64,000 nt of DNA from Pseudobutyrivibrio sp. MD2005 (GCF_000621865.1 NZ_KK211359.1:154592-218591); one strand, 5' to 3'. Positions 42,889-52,011 are shown, counted from the first letter of the stretch. Made by a program: numbers and translations. The notes: a model not told the origin generated them from the sequence alone.

Positions 42889-42933
42889 TGGCAAAGTGCG
42901 GTATATTTATACTAAAGATTAAAGGGAATAATT

Positions 42934-43530
42934 ATGTTTAATTCAATAAATAGATTTTTTAGTAGATTATTTCGCAAGAGAAATGATGGACTCAATTTTA
43001 ATAGACGTCGTAAGAAGGTAGATTTCGGTAAGATTAGATATATTTTGGTGTTTGTGCTAGAGCTTATGGCTGTTATTGCATTGGCATACGGAGTGGTAAT
43101 CGCCTTTGGAAAACAGGTAGAATGTTCCAATTCATCTATGGAGCCAACCTATAAAACATCCGATAAATTACTTGTAAACACTATTACATATAAGCTGTCC
43201 AGCCCTGAGAATGGTGATATTATAGCTTTCAAGCCTAAATCTAATGTAAATGCAAGCTATAGTGTAAAGCGCGTTATCGCTGTTCCAGGAGACACAATCT
43301 ATATTAATAATGGGCGTATTTATCTTAATGATGAGCTATACAAGGAAAATCTTGATGTTGAGCGTATTGAAAATGCGGGAATAGCTGCTACGCCAATTAC
43401 TTTACTTGACGATCAATATTTTGTTTTAGGAGATAATCGTAATTCATCCGAGGATTCCAGATTCGAGAGTGTTGGTTTTGTTTCAAGCGAAGATATTTTA
43501 GGAAAAATATGGATGAAATATCCGTTTTAG
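42934..43530 (+). CDS. lepB: Signal peptidase I (first of two)
   Basis: Membrane serine protease that removes signal peptides. It has 198 residues. A basic N-terminus precedes one membrane helix (about 36-59). Catalytic Ser 68 is in NSSMEPTYK and the general-base lysine in YSVKRVIAVPGD. The box GDNRNSSEDSRFESVG is near the C-terminus. It lies between rplS and rbgA. A paralogue lies just after rbgA. Confidence 0.95.
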   Translation: MFNSINRFFSRLFRKRNDGLNFNRRRKKVDFGKIRYILVFVLELMAVIALAYGVVIAFGKQVECSNSSMEPTYKTSDKLLVNTITYKLSSPENGDIIAFKPKSNVNASYSVKRVIAVPGDTIYINNGRIYLNDELYKENLDVERIENAGIAATPITLLDDQYFVLGDNRNSSEDSRFESVGFVSSEDILGKIWMKYPF

Positions 43531-43547
43531 ATATTTGAGAGGTGATT

Positions 43548-44387
43548 ATGGAGTTTCAATGGTATCCAGGGCATATGACGAAAGCAAAGCGTCAGATGCA
43601 GGAGGACATAAAACTTATTGATTTAGTAATAGAGGTTATTGATGCTAGATGTCCTATTTCTAGCAGAAATCCTGATATTAATGGACTTGCCAATGGCAAG
43701 CTTAGACTTGTTCTTCTTAATAAGTCTGATTTAGCTGATAAGGCAACTAATAAAAAATGGATTGAGTATTTTAAGAGCCAAGGATTTTATTGCGTAGAGC
43801 TTGATTCTAGAGATAGAAAGAACATGAAGGGGGTTCAAAGTACCCTTGATGAGGTTTGCGCAGCAAAGTTCGAAAAAGATAGAAAGCGTGGAATTAAGAA
43901 TCGTCCTGTTAGAGCGATGGTTGTAGGTATTCCTAATGTTGGCAAATCTACATTTATTAATTCATTTGCTGGACGTGCTGTAGCAAAGACTGGTAACAAG
44001 CCAGGTGTTACAAAGGGCAAACAATGGATTAAACTTAACAAATCTGTAGAACTTCTTGATACACCAGGTATTCTCTGGCCTAAGTTTGAAGACAACACAG
44101 TTGGTTTACACCTTGCATTTATAGGTTCAATAAATGATGCAATTATCGAAACAAGGGAGCTTGCTTTAGAGCTTGTTGATTTCCTTAAGGATAATTACAG
44201 TGGAGTACTAAACAGCAGATATGAAGTAAGTGAGGATTCTGTTAATCACGAGATTATCACTGAAATTGCTGTTAAGAGAAACTTTGTTAAAAAAGGTTCA
44301 GAGCCTGATTTCGACAAAGCTTGTAATGTTTTGATAGATGAGTTTAGAAGCGGAAGTCTTGGAAATATTTCACTTGAAAGGCCATAG
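43548..44387 (+). CDS. rbgA: Ribosome biogenesis GTPase RbgA (YlqF)
   Basis: Circularly permuted GTPase needed for late 50S assembly in Bacillus. It has 279 residues. The permuted order is visible: G4 LLNKSDLAD first, then G1 GIPNVGKSTFIN and G3 LDTPGILWPK. The start MEFQWYPGHMTKAKRQM at ATG 43548 follows GAGAGGTG; GTG 43542 is less likely. Confidence 0.97.
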   Translation: MEFQWYPGHMTKAKRQMQEDIKLIDLVIEVIDARCPISSRNPDINGLANGKLRLVLLNKSDLADKATNKKWIEYFKSQGFYCVELDSRDRKNMKGVQSTLDEVCAAKFEKDRKRGIKNRPVRAMVVGIPNVGKSTFINSFAGRAVAKTGNKPGVTKGKQWIKLNKSVELLDTPGILWPKFEDNTVGLHLAFIGSINDAIIETRELALELVDFLKDNYSGVLNSRYEVSEDSVNHEIITEIAVKRNFVKKGSEPDFDKACNVLIDEFRSGSLGNISLERP

Positions 44388-44390
44388 GAC

Positions 44391-45083
44391 ATGAAGGTAA
44401 TAGACTTTAACGAAGAGGAAAAAATTAAAAGAGATATCGAAAGAGCAAGCCGAAACATGAATAATGTTGAAGATTTGTCTAATTTCGATTCAAAAACAAA
44501 AAAGAAAGCCAAGATGGTTGAAGAGGATGATAATCCTGAAAAAGAATCTCTTGGCAAAGAAGTAATAAGCGTAATAATCAATGTTATAATATGTTTTTTT
44601 ATTGTATTTTTGATTACTCATTTTATAGGACAGAGAACTGTTGTTAGTGGTTCTTCAATGGAAGATACACTTTCAGATGGAGACAATCTTATCGTTGATA
44701 AAATCAGCTATAGATTTCACGACCCAGAACGTTTTGATGTAGTTGTATTTCCTTATAAATACGAGGAAGACACTTATTATATCAAGCGTATCATAGGGCT
44801 TCCAGGGGAAGTTGTTAAGATAGACAGCGCAGGTACCATCTACATTAATGGAGAGATTTTGCCTGAAAACTACGGCACAGAGGAAATACTTAATGCAGGT
44901 CTTGCCAATAGCGAGATTTTACTTGGAGCTGGTGAATATTTTGTTTTAGGTGACAACCGAAATAATAGTACTGATTCAAGATTCGAATCAGTGGGAAATA
45001 TAAAAGGCGAAGATATTGTTGGTAAAGCCTGGCTTAGAATCTATCCATTTAATGAATTTGAACTTGTAGATAACATTGAATAA
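44391..45083 (+). CDS. lepB: Signal peptidase I (second of two)
   Basis: A 230-residue paralogue of the enzyme at 42934. A charged cytoplasmic N-terminus of about 55 residues precedes the membrane helix (about 58-79). Catalytic Ser 89 is in SGSSMEDTLSDGD, the lysine in YYIKRIIGLPGE, and GDNRNNSTDSRFESVG closes the fold. It starts 3 bases after rbgA and has only a weak ribosome-binding site, suggesting translational coupling. Confidence 0.95.
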   Translation: MKVIDFNEEEKIKRDIERASRNMNNVEDLSNFDSKTKKKAKMVEEDDNPEKESLGKEVISVIINVIICFFIVFLITHFIGQRTVVSGSSMEDTLSDGDNLIVDKISYRFHDPERFDVVVFPYKYEEDTYYIKRIIGLPGEVVKIDSAGTIYINGEILPENYGTEEILNAGLANSEILLGAGEYFVLGDNRNNSTDSRFESVGNIKGEDIVGKAWLRIYPFNEFELVDNIE

Positions 45084-45084
45084 T

Positions 45085-45849
45085 ATGAGCGAGAAAAAGA
45101 TTTCAGAAATCCAAAAAGAATATAAAGAGACTGATATTTTAGAGCTGCCTGATTTTATTGAAGAGTACATGAATGATGGCAGACCAGGCGTTTCAAAGAT
45201 TATAGGCGTAGCTCAAAAACGTATGGAAAAATTACGTGTTGAGCAGGCTAGAATTGAAAAGCTTAAAGAATTCGAGAATAAATATTGGGATGAATATCAA
45301 TACATTGGTGGTATTGATGAGGTGGGCAGAGGCCCTCTTGCAGGACCTGTTGTTACAGCTTGTGTTGTCCTTCCTAAGGATTGCAGCATTCTTTATATTA
45401 ATGATTCTAAAAAGCTTTCAGCTGCTAAAAGAGATGAGCTTTATGAGATAATCATGAAGGAAGCTGTATCTGTAGGAATAGGTGTAGTTTCTGAGGCTAG
45501 AATTGACGAGATTAACATCTTACAGGCTACCTATGAAGCTATGAGACAGGCTATTAAAGAATCTTCAGTAGAGCCTCAGCTGCTTTTAAATGATGCAGTT
45601 ACTATTCCAGAGGTTAAAATACCTCAGGTTCCTATTATTAAAGGTGATGCAAAATCCATCAGCATTGGTGCAGCAAGCATCATTGCAAAGGTTACTAGGG
45701 ATAGAATGATGGTTGAATATGACAGTATTTATCCAGAATACCATTTTGCATCCAATAAGGGCTATGGCAGTGCAGAGCATATTGAGGCTTTGAAAAAATA
45801 TGGTCCATGTCCAATACATAGAAGATCTTTCATTGGCAACTTTGTGTGA
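45085..45849 (+). CDS. rnhB: Ribonuclease HII
   Basis: Cuts RNA in RNA-DNA hybrids and misincorporated ribonucleotides. It has 254 residues: an N-terminal extension of about 70 residues as in Bacillus RnhB, then the catalytic core with GGIDEVGRGPLAGPVV, LPKDCSILYINDSKKLS and CPIHRRSF. It starts one base after the lepB stop. No clear ribosome-binding site is seen, so coupling is likely. Confidence 0.96.
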   Translation: MSEKKISEIQKEYKETDILELPDFIEEYMNDGRPGVSKIIGVAQKRMEKLRVEQARIEKLKEFENKYWDEYQYIGGIDEVGRGPLAGPVVTACVVLPKDCSILYINDSKKLSAAKRDELYEIIMKEAVSVGIGVVSEARIDEINILQATYEAMRQAIKESSVEPQLLLNDAVTIPEVKIPQVPIIKGDAKSISIGAASIIAKVTRDRMMVEYDSIYPEYHFASNKGYGSAEHIEALKKYGPCPIHRRSFIGNFV

Positions 45850-45868
45850 TTGGTTAAATAGGTGAACT

Positions 45869-47800
45869 ATGAACATTAACACAGGATTGAATTCTTATAA
45901 TACTAATTTTGTTAATAATACTGTAAACAGTGCCAAAATGAGTCAGAGTCAATCCCTTACTGGGTCTGTCACCGATTCATTAAAAGAGGGCGAAGTATTT
46001 GAAGGCTCTGTAAATTCTATTGAGAATGGCAAAGTGACTATCGGTCTTGCTAATGGGCAGACTATGACTGCCAGATTAGATGCGGGAGTTAGTATTACAC
46101 CTGGTCAATCCATTTTCTTTGAGGTAAAGAGTAATGATGGCAATCTTGTTCAGATTAGGCCTGTTTCCCTTAATGCGTTAGATGCTAATCCAACTTTGCT
46201 TAAAGCTCTTGATATGGCTAATCTTGCGGCTACAGAGCGTACAATCAACATGGTTAATTCGATGATGCAAAATTCAATGAGCGTTAGCCCTGAGAATCTT
46301 GCTGCTATGAATCGCGCAATGATTAATAATCCGGATGTTGATATTCAGACACTTGTTACAATGACAAAGCATGGTATGGAACTGACACCTGACAATGTGA
46401 ATATGTTTCAAAACTATGCTAGCGATAAAGCTATTCTTACTGATAATTTCGATACTATTTCTGAAATGCTGCCTGAACTTATGGCATCAGACGAGCTTTC
46501 CTCAACAGATGTAATCAGCATAAACAACGCTATAAAAGAGATTTTTGTGTCAGGACAACCTGCCACTATGGAAGGTGTGCCTGTAGAAGGCGCAAATACT
46601 GCTGCACAGCAGGCTGTAACTGAAACAGTGGAGGAAAACTTTAATGTAGCGCCTCAAGCTGCTGTAGAGGCAAATGAACCGTCTGCGCAGGCGCAGAGAA
46701 TAGGCCAAGAAGCACCTATATTAGAAGGTGAAGCTTTAATTGTTAAAGATGGTGATGCTACAGCTGTACCAAAGGAAAATTTGACACAGCTTGACGGCTT
46801 AGCAGAAAATATAAGTATGCCTTCGGCAGCTTCTACACAAGTAACGCCAGAAACTACGGGGCCTCAGAATATTGCACCATCTGCAGAGGCTACAGGGGCT
46901 GATGTAGCATTATTAGAAGTTGTGGATTCTGAAAATGGTGCCCATTTAATAAACAGCCTTAGTACAGAAAAGCAGATTGATTCGTTTAATGTGGTATTAA
47001 ACAATCTTCCGGATTTTCCAAAGGACAATCTGGAAATCTTTTCAGAGGATGGAAGCCTCAGGGCTGATGCTGATGTGAAGCAGGTATTTAGAGAAATTAC
47101 AGAATACTTAAATAATCATCCTGATATTCCAAAGGAGACGCTGAATGATATTGTACGGGAGCCACTGTACAAAAACCTTTTGAAGAATATAATAACAAGC
47201 AGCTTTGCAATGGAGCCTAAGGATGTGACAAAGCCGGGAGAAATTTCAAAGCTTTATGAGCGTGTGCTAAAGCAGACAGAGGCATTAGAAAGACTGGTTT
47301 CAAGTTTTAACAATAAGGCAGCTGATGCTATTAAGAATCAGACAAATGAGATTAAGCAGAATGTTAATTTTATGAATTCTGCTAATGAGATGTATAATTT
47401 TGTTCAGATTCCCCTTAAGATGTATAATCAGAATACAGACAGTATGCTTTACGTAAAGCAGAATAAGAAAAGCTCTTATGAAGCCGGTGAAGAAATTACT
47501 GCTTTTTTGCATTTTGATATGGAATATCTTGGTTCTACAGATGTATTTATCAGCCTTAAGGAGGCAAATGTTGCCTGTAAATGGAATCTTGCAAGCGAAG
47601 AATCCATGAAGCTAATAGAAAATAATTTGGATATTCTTACAGAAAGGCTTGCGGCAAAGGGATTTTCAATGTCGGCATCTGTCACTTGTAACGAGCCAAG
47701 AGCCAGCTTTGTTGAGGATTTCCTTGGGGAACCTCCAGTTTCTGCTGATAAGCCTACTGACGGTATGGTACACAGATATAGCTTTGATATGAGGGCGTAA
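45869..47800 (+). CDS. FliK-like / YlqG-type protein of unknown role
   Basis: A 643-residue protein without signal peptide. Residues about 45-100 form a beta-rich segment (GSVNSIENGKVTIGLANGQ). A long Ala/Glu/Gln-rich middle of low complexity follows. The C-terminal 130 residues (FVQIPLKMYNQ onward, with FLHFDMEYLGSTDVFISL) resemble the C-terminal domain of flagellar hook-length protein FliK. In Bacillus subtilis, ylqG and ylqH occupy the same position after rnhB. No flagellar gene is nearby. The next gene is an FlhB C-terminal-like protein, the partner of FliK in type III export, so the pair may be a non-flagellar relic or a new module. Confidence 0.65.
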   Translation: MNINTGLNSYNTNFVNNTVNSAKMSQSQSLTGSVTDSLKEGEVFEGSVNSIENGKVTIGLANGQTMTARLDAGVSITPGQSIFFEVKSNDGNLVQIRPVSLNALDANPTLLKALDMANLAATERTINMVNSMMQNSMSVSPENLAAMNRAMINNPDVDIQTLVTMTKHGMELTPDNVNMFQNYASDKAILTDNFDTISEMLPELMASDELSSTDVISINNAIKEIFVSGQPATMEGVPVEGANTAAQQAVTETVEENFNVAPQAAVEANEPSAQAQRIGQEAPILEGEALIVKDGDATAVPKENLTQLDGLAENISMPSAASTQVTPETTGPQNIAPSAEATGADVALLEVVDSENGAHLINSLSTEKQIDSFNVVLNNLPDFPKDNLEIFSEDGSLRADADVKQVFREITEYLNNHPDIPKETLNDIVREPLYKNLLKNIITSSFAMEPKDVTKPGEISKLYERVLKQTEALERLVSSFNNKAADAIKNQTNEIKQNVNFMNSANEMYNFVQIPLKMYNQNTDSMLYVKQNKKSSYEAGEEITAFLHFDMEYLGSTDVFISLKEANVACKWNLASEESMKLIENNLDILTERLAAKGFSMSASVTCNEPRASFVEDFLGEPPVSADKPTDGMVHRYSFDMRA

Positions 47801-47802
47801 AT

Positions 47803-48090
47803 ATGGCTGAAGAAAAGGTTGTTGACAAAAACAAAACTGCCGTGGCACTATCTTATGAGGCGGGGGATTCTGCGCCTAGGATTCTTGCTTCTGGTAAAGG
47901 GTATGTTGCCGAACAGATTATACAAGAAGCCAAGAAAGCTGATGTTCCTTTTTATCAGGATAACGAGCTTGCCCAGACACTTAGCAAGCTAAACATTGGG
48001 GACGCAATTCCTCCAGAGCTATACGAGGTTGTTGCGGAGATTTTGGTTTTTGTTAACGATATGGAAAAGATAAAATCAAAGCTAGGATAG
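47803..48090 (+). CDS. FlhB C-terminal domain homologue (YlqH-like)
   Basis: A 95-residue soluble protein similar to the cytoplasmic C-terminal domain of FlhB / YscU export-switch proteins (NKTAVALSYE... SAPRILASGKGYVAEQIIQEA... VPFYQDNELAQTL). The membrane part and the self-cleaving NPTH motif are missing; the sequence begins where the motif would end. It follows the FliK-like gene by 2 bases. Function is unknown. Confidence 0.8.
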   Translation: MAEEKVVDKNKTAVALSYEAGDSAPRILASGKGYVAEQIIQEAKKADVPFYQDNELAQTLSKLNIGDAIPPELYEVVAEILVFVNDMEKIKSKLG

Positions 48091-48094
48091 GTTG

Positions 48095-48454
48095 ATGAAT
48101 AACAGAAGACAAGGAAATGATTTTGAAAAGCTTGCAGCTGATTATTTAGTCAGGGAAGGCATGACAATAATTAAGCTTAATTTCTACTGTAAGATGGGCG
48201 AGGTAGACATCATTGCAAAAGATGGAGATTACTTAGTTTTTGTTGAAGTTAAATATAGAAAATCAGCTTCAAAAGGTAGTGGATTTGAAGCGGTTAATTA
48301 TAATAAAATGAGAAAGATTTCCAGGGTGGCCGATTATTATATGTACAGCCACCATTTTAATGGAGATACAAATGTTAGGTTTGATGTTGTTGCAATAGAG
48401 GAAGGACATTTAAAGCATCTAAAAAATGCTTTTGAGTATATACCAGTATGTTAA
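48095..48454 (+). CDS. UPF0102 / YraN family putative endonuclease
   Basis: A 119-residue protein with an endonuclease-like fold. Family residues: GNDFEKLAADYLV near the start, then GEVDIIAKDGDYLVFVEVKYRKS, which carries the D/ExK catalytic pattern. ATG 48095 is preferred over TTG 48092. It overlaps the next gene by 7 bases. Substrate is not established for the family. Confidence 0.9.
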   Translation: MNNRRQGNDFEKLAADYLVREGMTIIKLNFYCKMGEVDIIAKDGDYLVFVEVKYRKSASKGSGFEAVNYNKMRKISRVADYYMYSHHFNGDTNVRFDVVAIEEGHLKHLKNAFEYIPVC

Positions 48455-49767
48455 ATTCAAGTCATAAAATCGCACAGGTAATGGAGGGAAGCCCTGCAGA
48501 TAGGGCGCATCTTATTCCTGGAGATATAATTACCAAAATAAATAATGCAGAGCTTGTAGATATTTTTGACTATCATTATTATTCTGATGATGCTGATATT
48601 ACAGTTGAGCTTCTGCATGAGGATGGCACCACAGAATCGGTCTTTGTTGAAAAGGAAGAGGGCGAGGATTTAGGAGTAATATTCTGCAATGGTCTAATGG
48701 ATGACTATAAATCCTGCTCTAATAAATGCGCATTCTGTTTTATTGATCAGATGCCGCCTGGCATGCGTGATACTTTGTATTTTAAAGATGATGATACAAG
48801 ACTTTCGTTCTTACAGGGCAATTATGTTACCCTTACCAATATGAAGATGGCCGATTTGGATCGTATCATTGCATACAAGCTTGGGCCAATCAATATATCT
48901 GTACATGCAACAAATCCAGAGCTTAGAAAGAAGCTTTTGCATAATAGATTTGCGGGCGATATCTTAGAAAAGATTAAAAAGCTTTATGATGCAGAAATTC
49001 CTATGAATGCGCAGGTTGTATCCTGTCCTGGGCTTAATGATGGGCCTGAGCTTGATCGTACAATTTCTGATTTGCTTTCATTTGCTCCAGTAATGAGCTC
49101 TATGTCGGTGGTTCCTGTTGGAATTACCAAATTTAGAGATGGACTTTTCCCACTTCGCACATATACAGCCGAAGAGGCAGGAAAGGTTATAGATCAGATT
49201 GAACACTGGCAGGAAATTGCCATGGAGCGAATAGGAAATCATTTTGTGCAAGCTTCAGATGAGTGGTATATTCTGGCAGGACGTCCTCTTCCTGAGGCAG
49301 ACAGGTATGACGGATTTATTCAGCTTGAAAACGGAGTAGGAATGCTAAGGCTTCTACATGAAGAGGTTTTAGATGCACTCGAAGATATAAAGAAGCCGCT
49401 ATTTATGAGAAAGCGCCATGTTACAATAGCTACAGGAAAGTTGGCGGCTCCATTCATGAGAGAATTAGCGGATATTATCACAGAAAAGTTCAATCGCGTC
49501 ACTGTAGATGTTGTAGAGATTCGAAACGAATTTTTCGGTGAAGAAATAACAGTTTCAGGTCTGATAACAGGTCAGGATTTAATTAAACAGCTTAGTGGAC
49601 GAAATCTGGGAGACAATCTTTTGTTATCCTGCACGATGCTTAGAAGTGGCGAAGAGGTATTCCTGGATGACATTACGCTTTCAGAGCTTGAGTCTACTTT
49701 ACAAGTTAAAACACGTATAGTACAATCAGACGGTCGCGATTTCGTATACGCGATAATAGGACGATAA
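48448..49767 (+). CDS. DUF512 protein with PDZ and radical SAM-like cluster motif
   Basis: A 439-residue protein. The N-terminal PDZ-like domain contains GSPADRAHLIPGDIITKIN. A CSNKCAFCFIDQMP motif (CxxxCxxC) suggests a 4Fe-4S cluster of radical SAM type. The DUF512 domain follows to the C-terminus. The family is widely conserved in Firmicutes beside der, as here. Its reaction is unknown. Confidence 0.85.
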   Translation: MLNSSHKIAQVMEGSPADRAHLIPGDIITKINNAELVDIFDYHYYSDDADITVELLHEDGTTESVFVEKEEGEDLGVIFCNGLMDDYKSCSNKCAFCFIDQMPPGMRDTLYFKDDDTRLSFLQGNYVTLTNMKMADLDRIIAYKLGPINISVHATNPELRKKLLHNRFAGDILEKIKKLYDAEIPMNAQVVSCPGLNDGPELDRTISDLLSFAPVMSSMSVVPVGITKFRDGLFPLRTYTAEEAGKVIDQIEHWQEIAMERIGNHFVQASDEWYILAGRPLPEADRYDGFIQLENGVGMLRLLHEEVLDALEDIKKPLFMRKRHVTIATGKLAAPFMRELADIITEKFNRVTVDVVEIRNEFFGEEITVSGLITGQDLIKQLSGRNLGDNLLLSCTMLRSGEEVFLDDITLSELESTLQVKTRIVQSDGRDFVYAIIGR

Positions 49768-49782
49768 AATTTACGCTGTGTT

Positions 49783-49868
49783 CAAAATCTTACGTTAACA
49801 ATGATTCCGAATTCTTACGTCGACTGATGTCTCCTTCAGAATTGAAATACATTGTTAACTAGATTTTG
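49783..49868 (-). repeat. Structured hairpin repeat, divergent copy D
   Basis: Read on the minus strand. Outer stem CAAAATCT / AGATTTTG. Then A on the left and GTA on the right. Middle 10-bp stem GTTAACAATG / CATTGTTAAC. Inner 6-bp stem AATTCT / AGAATT. The apex is again 22 nt (49816-49837) and has GA, GAC-ATCA-GTC, GA. Arm sequences differ from the other copies but the plan is the same. It points away from copy C, 19 bases further on. Confidence 0.75.
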
Positions 49869-49887
49869 TTCTACAGTTTATAGATGA

Positions 49888-49976
49888 GTAATCAGTAGTT
49901 CACAAGCTATTATGATTCTCAAGAGAAGCGTGCTGCTGAACGGAGAATTATAATGCTTGTGAACGTAACTGATTAC
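49888..49976 (+). repeat. Structured hairpin repeat, copy C
   Basis: Outer 9-bp stem GTAATCAGT / ACTGATTAC. A on the left and GTA on the right. Middle 10-bp stem GTTCACAAGC / GCTTGTGAAC. Inner 7-bp stem GATTCTC / GAGAATT with one G-T pair. The 22-nt apex (49921-49942) differs from copy B at three positions and keeps both GA dinucleotides. It ends just before the der ribosome-binding site and lacks a T-run. Confidence 0.85.
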
Positions 49977-50001
49977 GGACTAGGAAAGAAAGAGGTAATA
50001 T

Positions 50002-51327
50002 ATGGCAAGACCAGTGGTGGCGATAGTTGGTCGCCCTAATGTTGGAAAATCAACACTTTTTAATGCCCTTGCAGGAGAACGTATCTCCATTGTTAAGGAT
50101 ACACCAGGTGTTACAAGAGATAGAATATATGCAGATATTTCATGGCTTAATTACGATTTTACCATGATTGATACGGGTGGTATTGAGCCAGATACAAAGG
50201 ATATTATTTTATCCCAGATGCGCGAGCAGGCTCAGATTGCTATCGACACAGCAGATGTAATAATTTTCCTTGTGGATGTTAAGCAGGGATTACAGGATAG
50301 CGATTCAAAGGTTGCTGATATGCTTAGACGTAGTCACAAGCCGGTTGTTCTTGTGGTTAATAAAGTAGATAGCTTCGAGCGCGATATGGCAGATGTTTAT
50401 GAGTTTTACAATTTAGGAATTGGAGATCCAATTGCTATTTCTGCATCATCACGTCTTGGTTTTGGTGATATGCTTGATGTTGTTGTAAGCTACTTCCCAG
50501 AGCCTACAGGAGAGGCTGAGGAGGATGATACTCCAAAGATAGCAGTTATCGGTAAGCCAAATGTTGGAAAATCTTCACTTATCAATAAGCTTTGCGGTGA
50601 GGAGCGTGTTATTGTATCTGATATCGCAGGTACTACTCGTGATGCTGTTGATACTAAAGTAAGATACAATCACAAGGATTATATCTTTATTGATACAGCT
50701 GGTCTTCGTAGAAAGAGCAAAATTAAAGAAGATTTAGAGCGTTATTCTATAGTTAGAGCGGTTGCATCTGTAGAAAAATCTGATGTTGTAATAATTATGA
50801 TTGATGCCACTGAAGGCGTTACTGAGCAGGATGCAAAGATTGCAGGTATTGCTCATGAACGTGGAAAGGGTATAATTATATGTGTTAATAAATGGGATGC
50901 CATTGAGAAAAATGACAAGACAATGAAAGAGCACGAGACAAAGATTCGTCAGATTCTTTCATTTATGCCTTATGCATCAATTCTCTTTATTTCTGTTAAA
51001 AGCGGACAGCGTCTCGGCAAGATTTACGAGACAATCGATGCAGTTATTGAGAACAATTCAATGCGTATTGCTACAGGCGTATTAAATGAGATTGTTTCTG
51101 AGGCAGTTGCGCTTCAGCAGCCACCTACAGATAAGGGTAAGCGACTTAAGATTTTCTACACTACACAGGTTGCAGTAAAGCCACCTACCTTTGTCATCTT
51201 TGTTAATGAAAAATATTTAATGCATTTTTCTTATGTGCGTTATCTTGAAAATAGAATTAGAGATGCCTTCGGATTTGAAGGAACATCTTTAAAATTTATC
51301 ATTAGAGAGAGAAAGGAAAACGAATAA
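50002..51327 (+). CDS. der: Ribosome biogenesis GTPase Der
   Basis: Double-GTPase essential for 50S maturation. It has 441 residues. The first G domain has [12 protein letters not shown] and DTPGVTRDR; the second has [12 protein letters not shown] and [12 protein letters not shown]. The C-terminal KH-like domain includes [27 protein letters not shown] precedes ATG 50002. Two structured repeats lie in its 234-base upstream region. The stop shares one base with plsY. Confidence 0.98.
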   Translation: MARPVVAIVGRPNVGKSTLFNALAGERISIVKDTPGVTRDRIYADISWLNYDFTMIDTGGIEPDTKDIILSQMREQAQIAIDTADVIIFLVDVKQGLQDSDSKVADMLRRSHKPVVLVVNKVDSFERDMADVYEFYNLGIGDPIAISASSRLGFGDMLDVVVSYFPEPTGEAEEDDTPKIAVIGKPNVGKSSLINKLCGEERVIVSDIAGTTRDAVDTKVRYNHKDYIFIDTAGLRRKSKIKEDLERYSIVRAVASVEKSDVVIIMIDATEGVTEQDAKIAGIAHERGKGIIICVNKWDAIEKNDKTMKEHETKIRQILSFMPYASILFISVKSGQRLGKIYETIDAVIENNSMRIATGVLNEIVSEAVALQQPPTDKGKRLKIFYTTQVAVKPPTFVIFVNEKYLMHFSYVRYLENRIRDAFGFEGTSLKFIIRERKENE

Positions 51328-51986
51328 TGATAGTAGTGGGGAGAATAATAGCTTTACTAATCGGTTATTGTTTCGGAATGGTTTTGATGGGATATCTCAT
51401 CGGTAAGTCAAAAAATATTGATTTGACAAAAGTTGGCAGCGGAAATGTTGGCTCAACTAACACAATGCGTAATTTAGGTGTTCCAGCAGGTCTTATTACA
51501 CTGACTTGGGACTGCTTAAAGTGTGTTGTTGCTTGTTTCTTTGTTAAATTAGTTTTTGGTTTCTTTGTAGAGAGTCCTAGTATCTATATGGTTTATGCTG
51601 GACTTGGTTGCGTACTTGGCCATGATTTTCCATGTTATATGCACTTTAAAGGCGGTAAGGGAGTTGCATCTACATTAGGTTTTATCATTGCATTATTCCC
51701 AATTGGACTTCCTATCCCGGCAGTTGTGTTTATTTCACTTGTTGCTTTGACACGTTATGTCTCATTAGGTTCAATTGTTGCAGAGTTATCCTTTGCAATT
51801 GAAATAATTGTTGCTGCTTGTCTTGGCGTATTTGCCGAAAAGTATCCAGGTAATGAAATCAAAGAAGTAGTTATTATTTGTTGCTTTGTTTCAGCTCTTT
51901 CAATCATACTTCACCATGCAAATATAAAGCGACTTCTCAAGGGAAACGAAAACAAATTCTCGTTCCACCCAGAGACAAGAGCGTAA
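51327..51986 (+). CDS. plsY: Glycerol-3-phosphate acyltransferase PlsY
   Basis: Membrane enzyme that acylates glycerol-3-phosphate with acyl phosphate made by PlsX. It has 219 residues. The three motifs are GSGNVGSTNTMRNLG, HDFPCYMHFKGGKGVAST and a late basic segment. It is translationally coupled to der and followed by gpsA, which supplies its substrate. Confidence 0.96.
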   Translation: MIVVGRIIALLIGYCFGMVLMGYLIGKSKNIDLTKVGSGNVGSTNTMRNLGVPAGLITLTWDCLKCVVACFFVKLVFGFFVESPSIYMVYAGLGCVLGHDFPCYMHFKGGKGVASTLGFIIALFPIGLPIPAVVFISLVALTRYVSLGSIVAELSFAIEIIVAACLGVFAEKYPGNEIKEVVIICCFVSALSIILHHANIKRLLKGNENKFSFHPETRA

Positions 51987-52011
51987 TTTTTATAAAGACT
52001 AGAGGTATTAT

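Noticed and set aside
5015-49976. Repeats read as integron attC sites
   Set aside because: No integrase or cassette array is present and the core RYYYAAC / GTTRRRY boxes are not conserved between copies.
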